A program made the translations under genes and the position numbers. From Flaccisagitta enflata (taxonomy: Eukaryota; Chaetognatha; Sagittoidea; Aphragmophora): a stretch of DNA of 64,000 nt. Positions 34,462 through 45,828 of this stretch are shown here, piece by piece (the stretch's first letter is position 1; each line of letters begins with the position of its first letter). Location: positions 13,578,001 through 13,642,000 of the forward strand of contig OZ231126.1 in NCBI GenBank assembly GCA_965153355.1, read 5' to 3'. The notes under the pieces are model-generated. The model made no database searches. It had not been told where the DNA came from and saw only the letters and a list, made by a program, of their open reading frames with translations.

Positions 34462-34985
34462 TTTGGGCAGCGGCCCCAAAGGGCCGATGTCCTGTAGGAC
34501 ACAGGGGTGAATTTCCAGACGTCCGTCCGTACGTCTGTCCATCCGTCCATACGTCTGTCTGTCCCCCCCCCTTGCAGCTTCTCAAGCCTCAAATTCCCAT
34601 TGAATAGCATGGGAAATTGAAAAAATACAATTTTCCCATTGAATAATATGGAAAATCTACAAAAAAAAAAAACAAACAAAAAATTGCATGTTCCCCAATA
34701 AATAACATAGAAAATTTATGAAAATTGAAAAAAATGTGAAATTCCCATTGGATAATGTGGTAAAATGACGAGAAATTGAAAAAAATGCAAAATTCCTATT
34801 GAATAACATGGAAAATGGCTACCAAGGACTCGAGTATACCCTCTAAAGACGTCTGGAAATTCACCTCTGTGTTCAACAGGACATCGGCCCTTTGGGGCCG
34901 CTGCCCTGCTCTCACTCAATTTTTTTAGATAATCACTCCAAGCAGGGCATCGGGCACCGCTGACCATGTGCGATTCTTGGATGAC
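34462..34985 (-). mobile_element. Family C element with short repeat core
   Basis: Inverted pair: GGGCAGCGGCCCCAAAGGG at 34468 and CCCTTTGGGGCCGCTGCCC at about 34888, with TCCTGTAGGACACAG and TGTGTTCAACAGGACA next to them. The core holds four copies of an ATTCCCATTGAATAACATGG-type unit. Outside the right inverted repeat lies the outer arm ending CACCGCTGACCATGTGC. Confidence 0.82.
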
Positions 34986-35279
34986 TTGTTCTTTTTCTTT
35001 TTCTTTTTCTGGTCCTTCTTTTTCTTCTTTTTCTTCTTCTTCTCCTCCTTCTTCTTCTTCTTTTTCTTTTTCTTTTTCTTTTTCTTTTTCTTTTTCTTTT
35101 TCTTTTTCTTCTTCTTCTTCTTCTTCTTCTTCTTCTTCTTCTTCTTCTTCTTCTTCTTTTTCTTTTTCTTTTTCTTTTTCTTTTTCTTTTTCTTCTTCTT
35201 CTTCTTCTTCTTCTTCTTCTTCTTCTTCTAAACCCTTCTTCTTTTCTTCCTTTTCTTCTTCGTCTTCTTCGTCTTCCTC

Positions 35280-35311
<32 letters not shown>

Positions 35312-35545
35312 CTTCTTCTTCTTCTTCTTCTTCTTCTTCTTCTTCTTCTTCTTCTTCTTCTGCCTCTTCTCTCTTCTTCTTCTTCTTCTTCTTCTTCTTC
35401 TTCTTCTTCTTCTTCTTCTTCTTCTTCTTCTTCTTCTTCTTCTTCTTCTTCTTCTTCTTCTTCTTCTTCTTCTTTTCTTCTTATTCTTCTTCTGTTCTTC
35501 TTCTTCTTCTTCGTCTACGTCTTCGTCTTCGTCTTCTTCTTCTTC
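34985..35545. repeat. (CTT)n/(CTTTTT)n microsatellite
   Basis: Over 550 bp of CTT alternating with CTTTTT blocks, directly beside the outer arm of a family C element. Confidence 0.97.
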
Positions 35546-37150
35546 TTTCTCCAGTTTATTTTCTTGTTTTTTTCTTTTTTACGAACGTTTCTGGTAGAAT
35601 CGACACTGCTACCGCGCAAAGTTCTCTAATTCACCACTGCTGTTTATTCCCCATTACCCCTCCCCCTCTTTTCCCCTTGTAACTCCCCAGGGGGGTTCCA
35701 CCCCCGCGGAGGAAGGAAGGTTGGATGGAGACGACCCTCGTTTATGAGCCAACTGCCGTGGAAATCCGATACCTAAAATGACAGACGAAGATTGGTTGCT
35801 GTCGGAGGAGTCTAGATGCCACATCCTCTCTACTTTCTCCCTCTTCCACTTCACGTGCCTATCTCCCCCCCCCCCTCCCCCACCTTTCCATGTCTGAATG
35901 TGACATCATGAGACCTCATTTCTCAATTCTCTTTTATCACCCTCCCCCATATACCACCCCTCTCACCCCTTTCACAGCGTCCTCCATTTCCTAATTTTCT
36001 CTTCCTCTTTGCGCTATCCTCTTCGCACTCTCCCCCTCGCCCTTCATCTACGGATCTATCTTCATCCGTCACCATTGGCAACTCTGCCTGTTCCTCCTTT
36101 TCCCCCCCCCCTCTTCCTTTCCACCTTCTTCTTCCCCCCCCCTCCCATCCGTCCCGCCTTGCGTAATCGATGCCGACGATTAAATATGGAAGAGAAAGAC
36201 ATTCTTATGTGTGTCTGCCACCGTCCAACTCGAGACCTTAGAGGGCGAGAAGACGCTGAGGAGGAGGGGGAGGAGGAGGAAGAAGAGGAGGAAGAAGAGG
36301 AGGAAGAGGAAGAGGTAGAGTCGAGAGGCGGTTAACCCCGTTACTATGGTAACTAACGAGATTGACCTTTGTACTTTCGGGAGAATGCGAGATGGAGTAA
36401 ACGAGAGAAAGACAACGGCGGAGGAAAGGCATGAGAAGTGCGACGGAGATAACTAACCCTGTTCTGTTTTTCTGTTTTTCTGTTTTTTTTTTTTGTTTTT
36501 TTTTCTTTTTTTTTTTGTTTTTTTTTGTTTTTTCTTTTTTTCTTTTTTTCTTTTTTTTTGGTTTTTGGTTTTTTTTAACAAGCCCTGTTCTGTACTGGTT
36601 TTTTTTCTGTTTTGTTGGTTTTATAGTTCTGCTCTGTTTCTTCTTGTTGTATTCTGTTCTTTACATCTCTAATGTGTTCTTTTCTGCTCTTTTCCGTTTT
36701 GTTCCATTTTGCTTCAGTGTAAATATATACGGTCATTTTCCTTGTGTCTATCCTGCAGAGGGATAGAATGAATAAGGAAGAGGGTAGAGATGGAGGATTC
36801 GTGTCGGAAGTAAGTAAGAGTGGCAATAACAGTTGATAGTCTAACAAAATGTAAGCAAAAGAAAGGGGCAAAAAATAAAAAGAAGAAAAAAAAAAGGAGA
36901 GAGGAGAACGAAAGAGAAAGATGTTCTATATTTGACGAGAATGTGTAGTTAGCTTTTGATAAATGTGAAAAAGTATACAATAATAGATTATAGTTAAAGA
37001 GATTGAAGGTTGATGAACTTACAAGACGGGATTTGGAACGTAGCGCTATCTCCATTTCTTTCCCCCGGTAAATAACTGTCTCTGTCTCTGTTGCTCTTCA
37101 TTCTCTGTCCAGTCTCTGGTTCCTCTCTGTCTGTCTGTTTGTTCGTCTAT
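35546..37150. other. No gene; pyrimidine-rich and poly-T sequence
   Basis: C/T-rich stretches (35640-36150), a GGA run (36255-36320) and a T-rich tract with TTTTTTTGTTTTT units (36468-36575). Nothing coding is recognised. Confidence 0.5.
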
Positions 37151-37156
37151 CTACCT

Positions 37157-37380
<224 letters not shown>

Positions 37381-37475
37381 ATGGAATGGAAAAAGTAAGT
37401 TTTACCTGCGGCATAACATTAAAGTGCTTATTTATTGTTACGTTGCTCATTAATCTCTCTTTGTCTCTTTTTCTT

Positions 37476-37479
37476 CTCT

Positions 37480-37573
<94 letters not shown>
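37476..37573. repeat. (CT)n microsatellite
   Basis: About 48 CT units, 100 bp from the previous array. Confidence 0.97.
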
Positions 37574-37577
<4 letters not shown>

Positions 37578-38694
37578 CCTCATGATCCGCTTGAGCCCAC
37601 TAGAGGCGCTGGGGTCTTCAGGGGTGAAAGTTCTCGGCTTTGCTCCGAAAAGGTTTTCTCTTTTTTATGATTTCCAAACTGGCGTTTGACAGTCATGTTC
37701 CACACTCACCAATCCTCGGCGTCTGGTAGCCACTTCAACCCTTACTCAAAACACCTGCAACCTCCACATTCACTTTCTCTACCCACCTCAACCAAAACTA
37801 CACCATTTCACACTGACATGTTCCACAATCTACAATTACCTACTCCTGTGCGTCTTGTGCCTCTCATACCCTCGCCCCAATTAGCAATAACAACATCAAC
37901 CAACTTATCTATCCCCTCCCCCCACAGCCCAAACATCCGACATATCATGCGACATGCTACTCAATCATTTGCATAAAAATCCATTTCACCCACATCTGCA
38001 CATCAAACCCCACAACTTCTACGCCATCTTTAATTGTTTGTGGATGATTGAGGCGGAAAAGCAACCTTCTTTGCCCCAGACCATTTATATCCCGCCTAAA
38101 ACTAGGTGCGGAACTATGAGCAAAAATGTATCTAGGCTCCCTCTTTGATCGTTGATTACATGAAACAATAATCTGATAGGATCTCAGAAAAATCTGTACT
38201 GGAGCTACACCGCGCTACCAGCATGGCTCGTTCTTTAGAATAAACTAGTTAGATGGGATTGCCTCCTCGAATTTGGTAGTGACCTGACATCAGTAGCATG
38301 GGTCATCACGCCCGTCATGTTTGTTCGTGTTGTTTCCGGGAGTAGCCGGCCAGTTGCCGCAATTACAAATGTAACGTTCTCAACCTGTCGCTACAGAGAG
38401 GTGATAAGGGAGAAAATTTCGATTATCAGGAGGTAACGGGAAACTTCATATCACACAGACAAACCTGTATGGTCCAGAGCTGTTCAACTGTTTGGTCGTC
38501 ACCATTACCGCTAATCTTACTAGTGCTTACCTAATATGTAACAATATCATTTTTGAAAATCTTTTTAGTTATGTTTACCAGTAATGGCGGCTGTCGCCGT
38601 GAGGAAAAAAGTCGTCAGCATTGGTCACTTTCCATCAAGCTTTTGTCTTTAGTCACTGCAAATCTTTTTTTCTATTAGATCAAATCATGTATTG
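37574..38694. other. No gene recognised
   Basis: Contains CCACC/CATTTCACAC-rich sequence at 37700-37990 with a moderately long open frame but no splice signals, homology or start context worth calling. Confidence 0.4.
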
Positions 38695-39120
38695 ATTGCA
38701 CTGAAAATCAGAGAAAAACATGACTGATACAAATGAGCTAGATGAGCAAAAATGCTCAAAATCACTCAACCAGACAATCAGCTATGCTGACATGTTTTTT
38801 TTGTATTTACATGCTCCCATTAAAACATTTATTTATCCCATTAAAAATCAGAAAAAAAAAAGACTAAACTAAATGAGCTAAGTGAGCTAAAATGCTTAAA
38901 AACACCCTCACAGATGAGCAGTTATGCTCACTGATATGCTTTTTTGTATCTGCTTTCTTAAACATGTATCAGAATATCTATTCATTTATCACATTTAGGA
39001 TAAAAAAAGAAACTGAGCTAAATGTGCTAGAATCCTCCAAAACGCCCTCACAGATGAGCAGCTATGCTCATAAACATATTTTTTTTGTATTTGCATGCTC
39101 AAACAAACATAAATACACTC
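38695..39120. repeat. About 138-bp tandem repeat, three copies
   Basis: Recurring blocks GAGCTAAATGAGCTAAAATG, CAGATGAGCAGCTATGCTCA, a T run with GTATTTACATGCTC, and AAAATCAGAAAAAAA at a spacing of about 138 bp (near 38737, 38875 and 39014). Confidence 0.75.
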
Positions 39121-40856
<1,736 letters not shown>

Positions 40857-42484
40857 TCAATCTGTCTTACTTTTCTGCTGCCGTTGACACAAGAAATGCT
40901 TTTCATGATGGCAACGTGCAGCGATCAATTGCCTTGTGCCAAGGAGTGTCGGATTTGCCACGAGACAGTCTTTGCCTTTAGCGCTGTTTGGCTGACCATC
41001 GCCCCATGGAATTGTAGAACCATCCAGTTTTTCATCATTTTCGTCAATCCAGTACCACTTCCCTTCGCTCCCAACATCCGATGCTCCCAAGTGTACCCTG
41101 AAATTGATGCATGACCGATTATTTGCATGTTTGACAATTTTGTCATGATAACTTAACAAACATATGTGAGTTCTTTCTGGTTGTTGCTCTCACTGGTGTC
41201 TTGAGTCTTACCTGGACTCATCACAATGTCATTTGTAGAGGATCAGAGTCTTGCTTAACTCTAACTCTTGGTTCAGACATTGATTAATTTTTAGTTGCAG
41301 ACACGCGACTCTACACCTTGCCGTGTCGGTCGGTCGGTCTGTCCGTCGGTCACATTTTTGAATTCCGATCGGTTTTCGCATTACTGCTCCTGCCCAACCA
41401 TCCGCGACTGGACTACCGTGTATCCGGCCTTATTAGACTTGTGCGCCATAACTTTATACACCCCACTTTGTTGGTCCGCTGGTCCGCTGGTCTGCCCTCT
41501 GGTCTTTCTGTCCAGGAATCATAAGCTCACTTTTGAATGGTAGGTCAGGCCAACGAAGTCATTTTGGAGGTCATCGAACAATTTTTTAGAGTAATTGAGT
41601 CTGAGGTCACAGAATTTCCATTAAAGCCAATAAAGTTACTTTCTCAAAAATTGTTTGAGTCCATTGCGCCTTTTTTGATGACATTTCACTCATTATAAAC
41701 ATTTTCGTCAGTCGACTCTAATCATTCAAAAAATAAAGCCTCATGACTAATGTAATAATGAGTCGATCAGAAATCGATAACGCACACGCGACTGAGAGTA
41801 GGTTTTGGCCTTGGTTAGATCTACTAGGTTTTCCCAATTATTATGTATTGTATTACTGGCCATCCGGAGGAATGATTCTTCTGTCATTCAAGATTTGAAG
41901 GGAGATTTCATCATTGATAAGAGCGAGACGAGCCCGTTTTTGTTCCGAGATACAGGTGGATTTGGCATCTGACCAAATCTTCTGATTTGTATGGAAATGC
42001 TAAAAGTTCCCGTCTTCTGCTTGTTGGTAGTTACCTTCAAATAGAAAGGGCCGCAAACAAAACTCAACATGAAAGGAGCGGAGGCAGAAAGGCGCATTGG
42101 GCGGTCATTCGCTTCCACATCCCTAGCTTTGGCTATAGAGACCATATCGAGTCTTTAGACTTAAGTGTGAAATGGCGGACTAAATAAAGAATAGTGACAT
42201 GATGCTACTTTTGTGCCCTATGTTTTAATTAGTATTCATTCATCATTGGTCGCTATCTTCACAGACATACTCCAGCTTTTGAACTGTCCATATCTAGACG
42301 GACCGAAGGTCGGTTGGATGGATGCAGGGCTTGATGGATGGATGGATGGACGGATGGACGGATGGACGGATGGGCGAATATTCTGATATGTTAAGTTCAA
42401 TAACGCAGCTCAGTTACCCCAGTAAGCAGTGGCTTCCTTGGAGAAACAAATCCCCGCAAACAGGAACAAAATTTTGGAAGCCAT
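40857..42484 (-). CDS. Secreted C-type lectin-like domain protein
   Basis: The signal exon 42484-42418 ([20 protein letters not shown]...) has donor GTAACT. The first domain half, 41999-41857, has [12 protein letters not shown]...ARLALINDE. It joins in phase (CA plus G) to the second half, 41097-40857, with [47 protein letters not shown] and TGA. These are the standard fold landmarks, including the paired cysteines. QPN occupies the sugar-specificity position, but the usual WND beside it is absent, so calcium-dependent sugar binding is doubtful. A middle exon carrying the first cysteine pair is uncertain. About 42130-42037 fits by phase but would leave an intron of only 35 bases before the next exon. 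The product is secreted, function unknown. Confidence 0.78.
41288..41434 (-). mobile_element. Family A Helentron-like element (in lectin intron)
   Basis: AGTTGCAGACACGCGACTCTACACC, a GGTC core, CCCAACCATCCGCGACT and GTGTATCCGGCCTTATT. It lies in the intron between the two halves of the lectin domain. A decayed fragment (ACACCCCACTTTGTTGGTCC) follows at 41458-41515. Confidence 0.88.
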
Positions 42485-43515
42485 AGCTTTAATGTCCAAT
42501 GTGCTTTTTTGCGGTCTTGGAACTGTTTCTAAATGCTCTGAGGCACAAATGAATCAATGTTTACCAAAGAATTCTGTTGCGATGTTTGCCAAGGAGTGGA
42601 ATCGATAAAAGTGAAAACTGATTCTAGTAACATTGGTTGAGTAAGTAATACATGTGGCAAATACAGATGGGAAATCATCCATACACCGTACTCTATATTC
42701 TATATATTCTATATTCTATATTCTACATAATCTCATTTCTATATATTTCTATATATTTCTATTTACTTTGCATTCTGCACGGTATATCAGATTATTTCTG
42801 TCAAAACTTTTCATTTCTACATATTTCACCGTTCCTGCGGCCATTCTAGTCGTTTGTGGGTTCCAGTGCATGTCCTTGCAGAAAATCAGGGAGATACTTG
42901 CTCTGTTTTTTGATACGACGCCGTAAAATATTCCTTTTCTTTATCAGTTGTACAAAATCGTTTTTAGGCCAAAGCACCTCTATAAGTGGCTCTGACCCCC
43001 CGTCCGTCCGTCCGTCGATCGGTCGGTCACGCTCGAATGAAAAAAGTCAAAAAAACCTGAAAATGTTTGAAATCACGTTAAATTTTCTTTTTTCATCATT
43101 AAGGTTTCTCGTCCTTTCAGTAATTATCATGTTCTGCTACGGTTAGGTCTGATAGAGCAGGAAATAGGCCTGATAGAGCTGGGGATAAGTCTGATAGAGC
43201 TCGGGATGGGTCTCAGAATTAATAAAGTCAAGCGTACCGTCGTGACCCGTTGTTTCCTCACACGACTACTCTAGTTAAGTGCACTTGGACAGATGCAACA
43301 GCGAATTTGGGTAATCAATCATTTGAATACGGGTAAAGATGCTCAAGCCACCTGTTTGAGTGACAGATATACTGACTGTCTGACCGATATAGTATGTTAT
43401 AGAGCACGCAAAGAACACTCCTGACACTTTTCCGACGGAAAGTGGCGCAATCGATACGAAACGCTTTTGTTCACAATCTTTACATCAAGAAAAGGCGAAA
43501 GGATTGCAGACAATA
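42485..43515. other. Intergenic; decayed tetranucleotide patches
   Basis: TATTCTATA-type repeats at about 42688-42760, and a decayed family A-like patch (GTCCGTCCGTCCGTCGATCG) at 43002-43030. No gene seen. A further ACGGATGG run lies at about 42325-42372, inside lectin intron 1. Confidence 0.5.
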
Positions 43516-43602
43516 GGGGTTTTCGCGTTGGGAAGATTATCGAGATATAACATAGGAAAAATCTAGATAAAATCTCGATATTACGCCCAATGCGACAACC
43601 CC
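43516..43602. mobile_element. 87-bp foldback MITE with TA duplication
   Basis: Inverted arms GGGGTTTTCGCGTTGGG and CCCAATGCGACAACCCC continue into TTATCGAGAT and ATCTCGATA. TA is at 43514-43515 and 43603-43604. Confidence 0.75.
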
Positions 43603-43790
43603 TAATGTGTACAGTAGATCTCGTCTAGACTTGAGATAACGGGGGCAAGCATTGTGGAAGGATGCATGAAGCCAGGGGAGTGATATTTGGTTTATGGACT
43701 AATCAAAGGATACTTAGTTCCTCATGATAGCTGGTTGCCATGGAAACACATATCCATGTATTATCGCTAAAATATCAAGTATGAGTATGG
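43603..43790 (-). mobile_element. Family D repeat, inverted copy
   Basis: Matches 45345-45515 in reverse orientation: AGTAGATCTCGTCTAGACTT, GGGGGCAAG, GGTTGCCATGGAAACACAT. The two copies form an inverted repeat around the retroelement fragment. Confidence 0.8.
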
Positions 43791-44503
43791 GAAACAAGTG
43801 GAAGAGAAGCTGGTTTCGAGAGGGTATGGACAGAACCAAATACAGAAGCAGATGAAAGAGACATTCAAGATGGAGAGAGAAAAAGCGTTAGAAAGAGTGG
43901 AAAAGAAGAAAGATAGGAGGGTCAATTTTGTTATCACGCACAGTGCTTATTTACCAAATGTAAACAAGATTATGAAAAGGCATGGCCACTACCTGAAGGA
44001 GGATGGGATGGAGCGCTTCACCAAGGACTTACCAAGATTGAGCCTAAGGAGAGGAAAGAATATTGGAGACCTGGTTGTGAATGCCGAGGCAAGGGCAGAA
44101 GGGGCTGGGTCAGGCCCATGTGGAAGGGAATGAAAGCTGTGCAAGTTAATGCAAGTGACAGACACAGTAAAGGACATGGAGGGAAAAGTGCTGAAGATAG
44201 ATTCAAAGATTGACTGCCAAACGGTTGGGGCAATTTACGGGATGTTTTGCAAGAGGTGTGAGGAAAATTATTTATGTGGGTAAAACCAAAAACAAGGTTT
44301 GTGAGAGATTCAACGGCCACAGAGCGGACATGAGATTGGAAGATGACTCAAAACCGCAATACCACTTCAAGAAGGACAACCACGCGGATGATGACATGGA
44401 GGTTTTTTGACTGAGGTATGTGCTGGGGGAAGATGACGTCTACAGGATTACCCACGAACGATGGTGGATGAATCGAATGGGGACTTTTGAGGAGGAAAAT
44501 TGA
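43770..44503 (+). pseudogene. Retroelement 3' end: reverse-transcriptase tail and GIY-YIG endonuclease, degenerate
   Basis: The reading frame SRGYGQNQIQKQ...FVITHSAYLPNVNKIM...LPRLSLRRGKNIGDLVV is the typical C-terminal part of the reverse transcriptase of elements that carry a GIY-YIG endonuclease (Penelope-like and related). The GIY-YIG region follows: AIYGMFCKRC, IIYVGKTKNKVCERFNGHRAD, then RITHERWWMNRMGTF. The copy is dead: an in-frame TGA at about 44131 in the Gly-Arg-Glu-Cys linker, a frameshift at about 44265, and another TGA at about 44408. The reverse-transcriptase core is missing, so it is 5'-truncated. A family A element begins within 30 bp of its end. Confidence 0.8.
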
Positions 44504-44530
44504 AAGAGATAGGCCTCTGGATACCCTGGG

Positions 44531-44680
44531 TTTTTAGTCGTGGACACGCGACTCTACACCTTGCCGTGCCAGTTGGTCCGTCCGTCGGTCCGTCACATTT
44601 CTGAATTCCGAGCGGTTTTTGCAGTACTGCTCCTGCCCAACCGTCCGCGACTGGATTGCCATGTATCCGGCCTTGTTTTT
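44531..44680 (-). mobile_element. Family A Helentron-like element
   Basis: AGTCGTGGACACGCGACTCTACACC, GCCGTGCCAG, a short GTCC core, CCGAGCGGTTTTTGCAGTAC, CCCAACCGTCCGCGACT and ATGTATCCGGCCTTGTTTT. Confidence 0.92.
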
Positions 44681-44965
44681 TAAGAACTATATAAGATAAA
44701 AGATATTACCCAGGCGTAGAAAGAGGAGTATAAATTTTAGTGCTTACCAAGTACGCTTCATCAGACAATCTCATTGGATGCACTACAAAAAATTCGAATA
44801 TTGGAAGTTTCTTACTAGTAAAATGAGGTGAAATGCGGTTTGACACAGAATTTTATGGTCGACTGAAATGATTGAATTTTGTTGTTCTCAGGCTAACCTT
44901 CAAAAAGTGCATGAGGCACAAAATACATCGGGGTAACTTTTACATGTTATCAATATTTTGAGAGA

Positions 44966-45133
44966 TTTTTAGTCGCGGACACGCGACTCAACACCTTGCC
45001 GTGTTGGTCGGTAGGTCGGTAGGTCCGTCCGTCAGTCCGTCCGTCCGTCACATTTTTGATTTCCGAGTCATTTTCGCATTACTGCTCCTGCCCAACCGTC
45101 CGCGACTGGATTGCCGTGTATCCGGCCTTGTTT
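44966..45133 (-). mobile_element. Family A Helentron-like element
   Basis: TTTTTAGTCGCGGACACGCG, a GGTAGGTC/GTCC core, ACATTTTTGATTTCCGAG, CCCAACCGTCCGCGACT and GTGTATCCGGCCTTGTT. It abuts the inverted-repeat part of a family D element. Confidence 0.93.
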
Positions 45134-45560
45134 GAGGGAACATTGCTCAAAATCAAATTTGCTACAACTTTTGTATGATATGTCCTGTAAGAATGTCGCT
45201 CGTTTAGTGGTTGCTAGGGAGCATCACAGGGTTGTCACACATAGATACGCTCCATAGCAACAGCAATATTCTTACATAACATATTGTAGGAAACTTGTAG
45301 CAAATTCAATTTTAAACATTGTTCCCTCAAAAAATCACTCAAAATATTGATAGTTTAGCGAGAATACATGGAAATGTGTTTCCATGGCAACCAACCATCA
45401 TGGGCAATTAATCATTCTCCTTTTAGTTTATATCCCAAATATCAGTACCCTAGTTTGATTTCTCTTCCCATCATACTTGCCCCCGTCATCTCAAGTCTAG
45501 ACGAGATCTACTGCATTGAGGTGTGACACTTTTACCCTTTTACAACCCTGTGTAGACATC
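45134..45560 (+). mobile_element. Family D repeat with inverted-repeat 5' part
   Basis: 45134-45332 is a foldback: TGAGGGAACATTGCTCAAAA and AAATTTGCTACAA on the left, inverted at TTGTAGCAAATTCAATTTTA and AACATTGTTCCCTCA. The rest (to about 45560) matches the copies at 5555-6030 and, inverted, 43603-43790. No target duplication could be read. Confidence 0.72.
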
Positions 45561-45828
45561 TTGGATTTCGTCTAAGACAGCAAAAACTCGCATTGATGGA
45601 CGAATTCAGGTTAAGGAACAAGGAACTACAAGCATATAGGCTATAATGCACTATATAGCTGAAACATGATATTAAAAAAAGACTTATTCAGAAATCAGAA
45701 TTTGAAACAACATGATTATGATGTATGGCGATTTTTTCTCCAATAATGGCTTTTGCTGTGTATGAGTTGGACAACATTACTTGAAAGCAAAAAATCTATG
45801 AAACATTGTGATTGAATATTTGCACATT

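Noticed and set aside
37686-38148. Possible coding stretch rich in His, Pro and Ser
   Set aside because: No domain, signal peptide, acceptor/donor pair or codon pattern supporting it.
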